From Bifidobacterium moraviense (GTDB lineage Bacteria; Actinomycetota; Actinomycetes; Actinomycetales; Bifidobacteriaceae): 64,000 bases of DNA. Below the pieces are notes generated by a model that made no database searches, was not told where the DNA came from, and saw only the letters and a list, made by a program, of their open reading frames with translations. The translations under genes were made by a program, and so were the position numbers. Where the stretch lies: positions 620,001 to 684,000 of the forward strand of contig NZ_JAAIIH010000001.1 of assembly GCF_012932365.1 (NCBI RefSeq). The letters are read 5' to 3'. The first letter of the stretch is position 1; the number at the start of each line of letters is the position of its first letter. Of the stretch, positions 22,696 to 29,902 are shown piece after piece.

Positions 22696-23051
22696 CGTCA
22701 TCCTGAGCGAAGCGTCACCTTCCTCGTCATCCTGAGCGAAGCATCACCTTCCTCGTCATCCTGAGCGAAGCGCCACCTCCCCCGTCATCCTGAGCGAAGC
22801 GCAGCGGAGTCGAAGGATCCCCCGGTATCCCAGACCGAGTCGAAGAACACCGGTCAAAGATCCTTCGACTCCGCCCTCCGGGCTCCGCTCAGGATGACGG
22901 GAGGAGACATTCGTCAGGCTCCGCTCAGGATGACGAGAAGAGACACTCGTTCCCTCCGGCCGTCCCGCACGAGCATTGTTTCCCCTTGTCATCCTGAGCG
23001 AACGGCATTCCCCCGTCATCCTGAGCGAGCGAAGCGAGTCGAAGGATCCCT
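22696..23051. repeat. REP-like array 1
   Basis: Four copies of the unit CGTCATCCTGAGCGAAGC start at 22696, 22725, 22754 and 22783, an exact 29-bp period. The last opens an imperfect palindrome of 118 bp (22783-22900) whose arms are CGTCATCCTGAGCG and its inverse, with GGAGTCGAAGGATCC and its inverse inside. Half copies continue to about 23051. The gap 22619-23216 holds nothing else I can support. Confidence 0.9.
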
Positions 23052-23216
23052 GACACCGCCGGCAACGATCATCGCGCTTCCGGCTTCGACGCATCGCACC
23101 GCACGTCATCGCGACCGCCGCCATGCATCGGCGCCCCGAAGCGAACATCGGCAATACAATGGGGAATGGCAACGCAACCATCGTGACGCGGCGAGGAACC
23201 GACGAAGGAGACCGAC

Positions 23217-23825
23217 ATGGACAACGCAGCGCGACGGGCTCAGGGACTGCCCTACCACTATGACGATCCGAGCATCATGGACGGCCAGCTCGAATACCAG
23301 GAGCTGCTCTGGCAGTTCAACCAGACGCATCCGACCGACGTTGCCGGCAAGGAGCGACTGCTCAGGGCCATGTTCGCCGAGATCGGCGAAGGATGTCACG
23401 TGGAGACGCCCGCGCACGCGAACTGGGGATTCCGCCACGTGCGCATGGGCAAGGGCGTCTACTGCAATTCGAACTTCACGTGCGTGGACGACGGCGACAT
23501 CACGATCGGCGACTACTGCATGTTCGGTCCGAACGTGGTGATCGCCACCGCCGGGCATCCGGTGCTGCCCGTGCTGCGCGAGCACCACTACGTGTACGCG
23601 ATTCCGGTGACGATCGGACGCAACGTGTGGGTGGGCGCCAACGTGACGATCCTGCCGGGCGTCACGATCGGCGACAACTGCGTGATCGGCGCGGGATCGG
23701 TCGTCAGCCACAGCATCCCCGCCGATTCGGTGGCGTACGGTTCGCCCTGCGAGGTGGCGAGGCCGATCGGCGAGAAGGATCGCGAGTACTACTTCAAGCG
23801 CCGTCGCCTCGACGTGTGGGACTGA
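23217..23825 (+). CDS. Sugar O-acetyltransferase (maltose/galactoside type), second copy
   Basis: 202 residues. GLPYHYDDPSIMDGQLEYQELL at the start and hexapeptide coils from about residue 75 (GKGVYCNSNFTCVDDGDITIG, VTIGRNVWVGANVTI, GVTIGDNCVIGAGSVV) are typical of LacA/Maa enzymes; AGHPV carries the likely catalytic histidine. It lies between two REP arrays with GAAGGAG upstream. Probable cytoplasmic acetylation of a sugar or glycoside. Confidence 0.9.
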   Translation: MDNAARRAQGLPYHYDDPSIMDGQLEYQELLWQFNQTHPTDVAGKERLLRAMFAEIGEGCHVETPAHANWGFRHVRMGKGVYCNSNFTCVDDGDITIGDYCMFGPNVVIATAGHPVLPVLREHHYVYAIPVTIGRNVWVGANVTILPGVTIGDNCVIGAGSVVSHSIPADSVAYGSPCEVARPIGEKDREYYFKRRRLDVWD

Positions 23826-23887
23826 CGGCGCAGCCCGCAGCGGCGAACGGCATTCCCTGCAGCCATCCTGCGCAAGCGTTGCCTTCC

Positions 23888-24620
23888 CCGTCACCCTGAG
23901 CGAGCGCTGCCTCCCCCATCATCCTGAGCGAGCGCCGCTTCCTCCGGCCGTCCCGCACGAGCATTGTTCCTCTCGTCATCCTGAGCGAAGCGCAGCGGAG
24001 TCGAAGGATCCCCCGGTATCCCAGACCGAATCGAAAAACACAGGTCAAAGATCCTTCGACTCCGCCCTCCGGGCTCCGCTCAGGATGACGGTGGGGGCAC
24101 TCGTCAGGCTCCGCTCAGGATGACAGGAAGAGGACATCCGCTCACTCAGGACGACGGGACGGGCGTTCGTCAGGCTTTGCTCAGGACAACGAGACCGACT
24201 GACACACTCGTTCCCTCCGGCCGTCCCGCACGAGCATTGTTCCTCTCGTCATCCCGGGCAAGCGCCGCCTTCCTCGTCATCCCGGGCAAGCGCCGCCTTC
24301 CTCGTCATCCTGAACGAGCGCCGCCTTCCTCGTCATCCCGGGCAAGCGCCGCCTTCCTCGTCATCCTGAACGAGCGCCGCCTTCCTCGTCATCCTGAGCG
24401 AAGCGCAGCGGAGTCGAAGGATCCCCCGGTATCCCAGACCGAATCGAAAAACACAGGTCAAAGATCCTTCGACTCCGCCCTCCGGGCTCCGCTCAGGATG
24501 ACGGTGGGGGCGCACTCGTCAGGCTCCGCTCAGGATGACGAGAAGAAGGCATTCGCCGGACTCCGCTCAGGATGACGGGAGGAGACACTCGTCATGCTCC
24601 GCTCAGGATGACGGGAGGAG
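23888..24620. repeat. REP-like array 2
   Basis: Two 118-bp palindromes (23974-24091 and 24387-24504) that I read as identical, separated by partial copies. Six GTCAT units start at 24248, 24276, 24304, 24332, 24360 and 24388, an exact 28-bp period. Half copies continue through 24610 into the 3' end of the cupin gene. The gap 23826-24602 holds no gene I can support. Confidence 0.9.
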
Positions 24621-25079
24621 GGTCGCCGGGCTACGCTCGGGACAGCAAGCGGAGGAATGAGACGCGCCTTTCCGGCTGCGCCAGGCCAGCGCCCGGTAGG
24701 CGCCCTCGTCTACCGGCTCGAACCATTCGTTGCTGGCGCCCTCGGCCTTGGGCATGATCGCCACGTGCGCGAACGCCTCGGTGGGCGCAGCGCCGTGCCA
24801 GTGCTTGGTCTCGGGCGGAATGTAGGCGACGTCGCCGGGGTTGAGCTCCACGGGCTCATGGCCTTCGATCTGGTAGTAGCCGCGTCCGCCCACAGCGAGC
24901 AGGATCTGGCAGACGCCATGGTGGATGTGCCAGTGGTTCGTGCAGCCCGGCTCGAAGGTGACGTTGGCCACGCTCACCTGATCGTCGGCGGCCAAGGGAG
25001 CCAGATAGCTCTGGCCTTCGAAGTACTGGGCGTAGGCGTCGTTCGGCCGCCCCAGCGGGAATGCGCTCGGATTGTCCAT
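24603..25079 (-). CDS. Cupin-domain protein with a repeat-derived tail
   Basis: 158 residues. The cupin core has TFEPGCTNHWHIHHGVCQILL (metal ligands NHWHIHH, cited within 20), then GYYQIEGHEPVELNPGDV and PPETKHWHGA, the two cupin motifs with three metal-binding histidines. Similar small cupins occur with carboxymuconolactone decarboxylases and alcohol dehydrogenases. ATG 25079 follows AAGGAAGGA. The last 20 or so residues and the stop come from REP array 2. A MerR-type promoter (site B) lies just upstream. Confidence 0.85.
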   Translation of the reverse strand: MDNPSAFPLGRPNDAYAQYFEGQSYLAPLAADDQVSVANVTFEPGCTNHWHIHHGVCQILLAVGGRGYYQIEGHEPVELNPGDVAYIPPETKHWHGAAPTEAFAHVAIMPKAEGASNEWFEPVDEGAYRALAWRSRKGASHSSACCPERSPATLLPSS

Positions 25080-25117
25080 GATCGTTCCTTCCTTCATGCT
25101 GCGAGGATTCGATTCCG

Positions 25118-25147
25118 ACGCTACGAACTTCGAGCGCTTGAAGTCAA
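25118..25147 (-). promoter_or_regulatory. MerR-type promoter/operator, site B
   Basis: On the minus strand TTGACT (25142-25147), an 18-bp spacer carrying TCAAGCGCTCGAAGT, then TAGCGT (25118-25123). The TGA of the -35 box is also the stop codon of the upstream MFS gene. It drives the cupin gene. Confidence 0.75.
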
Positions 25148-26514
25148 TCCGCGCGTCGACGGCAGCAGACGGCCGCCAGCGCCAGTCCGGCCGCGGCCAC
25201 GCCGGCCATGGCGAGGAACGCGATCGATACCCCAACCGGATCGTCGCCGCACGCCACCATGAGAGCCACGAACACGGCCGATCCGAGCGCGCCGGCGATT
25301 GTGCGCAGCGAGGTGAGCAAGGCGCTCGCATCGCTGGCGTACCGACGCTCCACCGAAGCGAGCCCCCATGTGGCGGCGGGCATCATGACCATCGAGACGC
25401 CCACGGATCGCACGGCGAACACGGCTGTGACGTACCACAGCGGCGTGGACGCCGTGAGGAACCCGAACGCCAGCGTGGTGGCGAGCAGAACCGCCATGCC
25501 GCCGAGCGCCAGCGGGCGGATGCCGAACCGGTCGAACATGCGGCCGGTCACGGGGCTTGCCAGCGCCATGACGAGCGAGCCGGGCATCATGACCAGCGCG
25601 GAGACGGTGACCGAGACACCGGCCATGCGCTGCAGGTAGATGGGCAGGATGGTGGATGCGGCGATGAGCACCGCGTACAGCGCCATGCTGAGGATCACGG
25701 CCACGGCGAAGTCGCGCTCGGCGAAGATGCGCAGCTCCAGAAACGGCTTGTCGATACGGAACTGGCGGACGGCGAACAGCGCGAGGCAGACCAGACCGAC
25801 CGCGAGCGCTCCGGCCGCGTCAACGCTCAGGAACGGCTTCACGCCGAGGTTGCTGAATCCGAGCTGGAGTCCCACGAATCCGAACGCGCTCAGCAGGAAC
25901 GACGGCACGTCGAGCCGTGCGGACGCCGAGGCCTCCAGCACGTCGCGCATCACCGGGAACGCGAGCAGCAGCACGGCCGCGGAAATGCCGCCGGCGGTCC
26001 AGAAGATCGACTGCCAGCCCCAGCGGTCCACCATGATGTCCGAGATCGTGGGCGCGATCACGGGCGCGGCGGACACGGCCAGCCCGTAGAAGCCCATGGC
26101 CGTGCCGACGCCGGACTTGGCGTACAGGGCGAGAATGATGACCTGCGTCATCGACAGCGAGATGCCGCTGCCGAGCGCCTGCACGACGCGCGCGGCCATG
26201 AGCAGCGGGAAGGAGTGTGCGGCGCCGGCGAGCAGGAGCCCTGCGGAGAACAGGGCGAGGCCGGTGAGGAACAGCGGTCGGGTCGGGAAGCGCTTCATCA
26301 TGAACGCGGTGGCCGGGATGGTGACGCCCATGGCGAGCGAGAATCCGCTGGTGAGCCAGTTGCCGAGCACCGCGGAGATGCCGAGATCGCCCATGATGGC
26401 CGGCAGCGCGGTCGTGAGCGACGTCTGCGCGAACGCGCCCGCGATGCACGCTGCAAGCAGCACCACGAAGATCGCCGTGCGCCGGCGGTCGGTGATGGTC
26501 AGTTCGTCGTTCAT
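25144..26514 (-). CDS. MFS efflux transporter, DHA2 type
   Basis: 456 residues, 12-14 helices. TSLTTALPAIMGDLGISAVLGNWL near the start and the helix-5 stretch FYGLAVSAAPVIAPTISDIM resemble drug:H+ antiporters. It lies upstream of the cupin gene, its stop codon inside site B, so the cupin gene has its own promoter but could also be read through. Substrate unknown. Confidence 0.87.
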   Translation of the reverse strand: MNDELTITDRRRTAIFVVLLAACIAGAFAQTSLTTALPAIMGDLGISAVLGNWLTSGFSLAMGVTIPATAFMMKRFPTRPLFLTGLALFSAGLLLAGAAHSFPLLMAARVVQALGSGISLSMTQVIILALYAKSGVGTAMGFYGLAVSAAPVIAPTISDIMVDRWGWQSIFWTAGGISAAVLLLAFPVMRDVLEASASARLDVPSFLLSAFGFVGLQLGFSNLGVKPFLSVDAAGALAVGLVCLALFAVRQFRIDKPFLELRIFAERDFAVAVILSMALYAVLIAASTILPIYLQRMAGVSVTVSALVMMPGSLVMALASPVTGRMFDRFGIRPLALGGMAVLLATTLAFGFLTASTPLWYVTAVFAVRSVGVSMVMMPAATWGLASVERRYASDASALLTSLRTIAGALGSAVFVALMVACGDDPVGVSIAFLAMAGVAAAGLALAAVCCRRRAD

Positions 26515-26592
26515 CCGCGTCCCTTCGATTGCTTGCTCTCCCCGTTCCGGAGCCGGACCCGCGCAGTAGCGTAGCCTCGCCCCTCGCCTTCC

Positions 26593-27108
26593 CTATGCCA
26601 GCAGGGCGGCGGCCCTGCGGCACACGTCGTCGTTGGCGTCGTACAGGCGCTCGCTCAGCGCGCCCGCACGACGGGCGGCGGCGGACGCGACCTTGCGCGC
26701 TGCGGGGTACGCGGCGATCCAGCAGGCGAAGCCGGGCACGGCGAGCACGACCATGAGCGCGACCAGGCCGGCGAGGTAGGAGAACGTGGCGCCGGCGAGG
26801 AACGCGCAGCCCACGAGTCCGAGGCTCAGTCCGGCGATGCGCCCGTTACGCGCCGGAGCGGCGGCGAGGTCGTCGAGCTGGGCGACCTGCGCCTCGTACT
26901 GCCGCTGCAGACGTGACACCTCGGTTTTGTTGGCGATGGCGCGCTCGCGGCGGAAGCGCAGCGTGCGGGCGTCGGCGTCCAGCAGCTGCCAACCGAAGGC
27001 GCGGTAGCCGTCGGCGAGCATGGATTGGCGGTCGGCGGCGGCGTTGACGGTCAGGTACTCGTAGCCCACGTAGTCGTAGGCGGCGTGGTCGTTGGTGCGG
27101 GCGGTCAT
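26593..27108 (-). CDS. Small membrane protein, function unknown
   Basis: 171 residues. An N-terminal soluble part (VGYEYLTVNAAADR, GYRAFGWQLLD) leads to a short coiled coil (about 65-85) and two membrane helices (about 93-110 and 114-133), then a basic C-terminal helix. Three ATG codons stand in a row; 27108 is chosen because AAGGAG lies 7 bp upstream. Four 11-bp-phased repeats lie 60-90 bp upstream, so it is the likely target of the adjacent two-component system. Confidence 0.7.
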   Translation of the reverse strand: MTARTNDHAAYDYVGYEYLTVNAAADRQSMLADGYRAFGWQLLDADARTLRFRRERAIANKTEVSRLQRQYEAQVAQLDDLAAAPARNGRIAGLSLGLVGCAFLAGATFSYLAGLVALMVVLAVPGFACWIAAYPAARKVASAAARRAGALSERLYDANDDVCRRAAALLA

Positions 27109-27165
27109 CATCATGCTCCTTGCAGTGGATTCGTTTGGCTGATGACGACCACCGTACGGACGTTG

Positions 27166-27204
27166 TGTTGGTCCGCTGTTGGAGAATTGTTGGTCTTGTG
27201 TTAC
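27166..27204 (-). promoter_or_regulatory. Phased repeats, likely response-regulator site
   Basis: TGTTGG starts at 27166, 27177 and 27188 and a weaker TGTTAC at 27199: four repeats at exactly 11 bp, one helical turn, as is typical for tandem OmpR/PhoB-family dimers. They lie between the kinase gene stop and the start of the small membrane protein gene, in the right orientation to activate the latter. Confidence 0.65.
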
Positions 27205-27213
27205 AAACGGGCA

Positions 27214-28329
27214 TCACGACACGGCCGGCAGGGTGACGGCGACCACGGTGCCCGCGCGCTTCACGCTCGTCACGGTCACCCTGCCGTGGCTCAGCTCCAC
27301 GGCCCGCTTGACCATGGCCATGCCGAGCCCGTTGCCCTCGCCGGCATGCGGCGTGTCGCCCTGGTAGAACTTGTCGAACACGTGCGCGACTTCGGTTTCG
27401 CCCATGCCGCATCCGTCGTCCATGACCTCCACGGCGAGCAGCGGCCCGTCGGCGCCCACTTTCGTCCACTGGTGCAGCGTCACGTGCCCGCCGGGTTCCG
27501 TGTATTTGAGCGCGTTGCCGAGAATGTTCGACCATGCGATGTCGAGGATGCCCGGATCGGCGTGCACGATCGCATGGTCCGCCACGTCCACGTCCAGCGT
27601 GACGCCCTTCGCCTCGAACATGTCGATCAGCGCGAGTGCCGCGTCGGTGAGTTGGCGGGACAGATCGTAGTCCCGCGCCTCGGGCACAATGCCCTGACTC
27701 TCCAGCTTGGTGAGCTTCAGGGTGTTGGAGACCAGTGCGTCGAGCCGTCCGGCCGCCTCGGCGATGGTCCGCGCATAGGCGATGCGGCGTTCCTCGGACA
27801 CGTTCGGCCGGGCGAGCGCCCTGGCATGCGTCTCGATGATCGCCAGCGGGTTCCTGATGTCGTGGCTCACGTTGGACACGAAGTCGCTCTTCATCGTCTC
27901 GATGCTGCCGAGCTCGGCCACCATGGTGTTGAAGTCGGCGAACATCCGGTCGGTCGCGTCCCATGTGCGGCCGCCCTCGACGTGGCGCGGCGGGACGTAC
28001 ACGGAGAAGTCGCCGCGCGCCACGCGCCCGGCCGCCTCCCCCAGCTCGCGCATGGGCCGCTCCAGCCGGTCGTTGATCTGCCGTCCGACGATCACGGAGA
28101 ACGCCACGGCGAGCACCAGCCAGTACGCGAGGATGATGACGGCCAGATACCCCCTGTCGGTCCCGGGCAACACGCGGGGCAGCCAGACGATGAGGCTCGT
28201 CTGCCCGGCGGCGGCCAGCACGAACGTCACGAACGACCACAGCACCACGCGGCCGGACACCTTGCCCAGCGCGGATCGTTTTCCGTCGGTCGAAGCGCCG
28301 CGCACGCCCCGGTCCGCGCGCCCGTTCAC
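27214..28329 (-). CDS. HAMP-domain sensor histidine kinase
   Basis: 371 residues. Two membrane helices (about 21-43 and 57-77) with a very short outer loop, then HAMP (RPMRELGEAAGRVARGDF), the H box FVSNVSHDIRNPLAII with the phosphorylated histidine, and the ATPase boxes SNILGNALKYT, DDGCGMG and GNGLGMAM. The short sensor loop suggests sensing in or at the membrane. GTG start 28329 overlaps the response regulator stop (GTGA). Confidence 0.92.
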   Translation of the reverse strand: MNGRADRGVRGASTDGKRSALGKVSGRVVLWSFVTFVLAAAGQTSLIVWLPRVLPGTDRGYLAVIILAYWLVLAVAFSVIVGRQINDRLERPMRELGEAAGRVARGDFSVYVPPRHVEGGRTWDATDRMFADFNTMVAELGSIETMKSDFVSNVSHDIRNPLAIIETHARALARPNVSEERRIAYARTIAEAAGRLDALVSNTLKLTKLESQGIVPEARDYDLSRQLTDAALALIDMFEAKGVTLDVDVADHAIVHADPGILDIAWSNILGNALKYTEPGGHVTLHQWTKVGADGPLLAVEVMDDGCGMGETEVAHVFDKFYQGDTPHAGEGNGLGMAMVKRAVELSHGRVTVTSVKRAGTVVAVTLPAVS

Positions 28330-28997
28330 CGCGGCACCGCCTTGTAGCCGATGCCGCGCACGGTGACGATGGCGAAGTCGTCGCAGCCGGCGAGTTTGTG
28401 CCGCAGCTTGGTCACGTACACGTCCACGGCCCTGAGGCTGCCGTCGACGACACCCTCCCAGAACTCGTCCATGAGCTGCGCGCGGGAGAACACCTGCCCG
28501 GGCGACTCCAACATGCGGTAGAGCATGCGGAACTCGCGCACGGTCAGCGGAATCTCCGTGCCGTCGAGTTCGGCGGTCATCCGGTCGGCGTCCATGGCGA
28601 ATCCGCCGACCGCGATCCGTCGCTCCTCGGCGATGCGCGTGCGGCGCAGGAGCGCCTCGATGCGCAGCACGAGCTCGTCCAGATCGACCGGCTTGACCAT
28701 GTAGTCGTCGACGCCCGCGCGGAACCCGCGGCGCTTGGACATGATGTCGTCGCGCGCGGTCATGACGATGATCGGCATGTCGGCGTCCACCGCCCGGATG
28801 CGTTCCGTCAGCCCATAGCCATCGGTTCCGGGCATCATGATGTCGGAGACCACCAGATCGTACGATCTGGCGTGCAGCTCGTCGAACGCACGGCTGGCGC
28901 TGAGGCATCCGGTCGCCTCGTAGCCGGCGTCGCGCAGCGTGTCGCAGGTAATGTCGTTGAGCGCCTTCTCGTCCTCCACGACCAGGATCCTCGTCAT
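28326..28997 (-). CDS. OmpR-type response regulator
   Basis: 223 residues. Receiver domain 1 to about 118 with acid pocket EDE, phosphorylated Asp in SDIMMPGTDG and conserved Lys in MVKPVD; winged helix about 125-220 (LTVREFRMLYRMLE, VDVYVTKLRHKL, TVRGIGYKAV). ATG 28997 has GGGAGG 9 bp upstream; earlier in-frame codons lack support. Forms an operon with the kinase. Confidence 0.94.
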   Translation of the reverse strand: MTRILVVEDEKALNDITCDTLRDAGYEATGCLSASRAFDELHARSYDLVVSDIMMPGTDGYGLTERIRAVDADMPIIVMTARDDIMSKRRGFRAGVDDYMVKPVDLDELVLRIEALLRRTRIAEERRIAVGGFAMDADRMTAELDGTEIPLTVREFRMLYRMLESPGQVFSRAQLMDEFWEGVVDGSLRAVDVYVTKLRHKLAGCDDFAIVTVRGIGYKAVPR

Positions 28998-29109
28998 CGG
29001 TTTTCCTCCCGTTCCTCGCTCGGAGCCGTTGCCGTTCACTATACCGGCGGCGGCTCTCCTTCCCCGCGATGGACTGGGCCGCAATCAGGATGCAACGAGG
29101 AGGCCGACC

Positions 29110-29223
29110 ATGGAGGACATCCGCGAGCGGGACCGCTCCGGCGCGGGCGCCGTCGTCACGCACGACGTGCCTGCCGGGGCGATCGTCGCCGGCTCTCCCG
29201 CCCGCGTCATCGGGCACGTCTGA
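29110..29223 (+). pseudogene. Remnant of a hexapeptide acetyltransferase
   Basis: A 37-codon frame with its own AGGAGG ribosome binding site encodes about 11 residues fused to GAGAVVTHDVPAGAIVAGSP and ARVIGHV, the usual C-terminal coil of a sugar O-acetyltransferase. About 150 residues are missing, so it looks like a gene shortened by an internal deletion. It is related to the two intact copies at 20.4 and 23.2 kb. Confidence 0.7.
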
Positions 29224-29240
29224 GCCTATACACTGATCCC

Positions 29241-29702
29241 ATGCAGTTGACGGCGAAGCGGTTCGAAGAGCTGACCGCAGCGGAGCTCTACGACATCTAC
29301 CGGGTGCGCGTGGCGGTGTTCGTGGTGGAGCAGCGGTGCGCCTATCAGGAGGTGGACGATGCGGACCGGCGGTGCTGGCACGTGGCGCTGCGCGACGACG
29401 ATGGCATCGCCGCGTACTGCCGCGTGATCGACCCGGGCGTCACGTTCCCGGAGGCCTCGATCGGCCGCGTGCTGGCCACCCGGCGACGACAGGGGCTCGG
29501 CACGCGGATCGTGCGCGAGGGGCTCGCGGTGGCCCGCGAGCGCATGGGCGCCGACGCCGTGCACATCGAGGCGCAGACCTATGCGCGAGGACTCTACGAA
29601 GGCCTCGGGTTCACGCAGGTGTCCGACGAGTTCCTGGAGGACGGTATCCCCCACATCGGCATGATGTGGCGGGCGGACGGAACCCGCTACCCGTCATCCT
29701 GA
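29241..29702 (+). CDS. GNAT family N-acetyltransferase, ElaA type
   Basis: 153 residues. ELYDIYRVRVAVFVVEQRCAYQEVDDAD and the acetyl-CoA loop RRQGLGTRIVREGL fit the ElaA branch, whose substrate is unknown. It starts 18 bp after the acetyltransferase remnant. Its last residues (PSS) and stop codon are supplied by a REP-like element, so the original C-terminus may have been altered. Confidence 0.87.
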   Translation: MQLTAKRFEELTAAELYDIYRVRVAVFVVEQRCAYQEVDDADRRCWHVALRDDDGIAAYCRVIDPGVTFPEASIGRVLATRRRQGLGTRIVREGLAVARERMGADAVHIEAQTYARGLYEGLGFTQVSDEFLEDGIPHIGMMWRADGTRYPSS

Positions 29703-29802
29703 GCGGAACGCGTAGCGCGGAGTCGAAAGATCCTTGGTCATTCCCCGTTAATGACCGGGGATCCTTCGACTCCGGCCTGACGGCCCTCGCTCAGGACGAC
29801 GG
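29691..29802. repeat. REP-like palindrome 3
   Basis: Arms CCGTCATCCTGAGCGG and CGCTCAGGACGACGG bracket GGAGTCGAAAGATCC and GGATCCTTCGACTCC, with a GGTCATTCC/GGTCATTAAC-like centre. A single full copy, diverged from the 118-bp form. Its left end contains the GNAT stop codon. Confidence 0.85.
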
Positions 29803-29845
29803 CACGGCGCCCAACCTACGCAGGAAGCGCTCACGAACCGCTGAC

Positions 29846-29869
29846 GGGCACTGGCGCAAGCCAGCGCCC
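29846..29869 (-). terminator. Hairpin after the ABC exporter genes
   Basis: GGGC-A-CTGGC (29846-29855), loop GCAA, GCCAG-C-GCCC (29860-29869). It lies 34 bp beyond the permease stop codon and can end the two-gene ABC transcript, though a T run is lacking. Confidence 0.5.
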
Positions 29870-29902
29870 GACGCGAGCGGCCCTGCGTCAGCGCGGCCGC
29901 GC

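Noticed and set aside
24248-24405. Regular 28-bp repeats resembling a CRISPR array
   Set aside because: The whole 28-bp period is repeated, with no unique spacers between repeats, and no cas genes are near. They are half units of the REP-like element.
22756-24575. Open frames of 140-150 codons across the REP arrays
   Set aside because: They are translations of the repeat (recurring HPERS, LRMT and SSRASAAFL blocks) with no ribosome binding site or family match.
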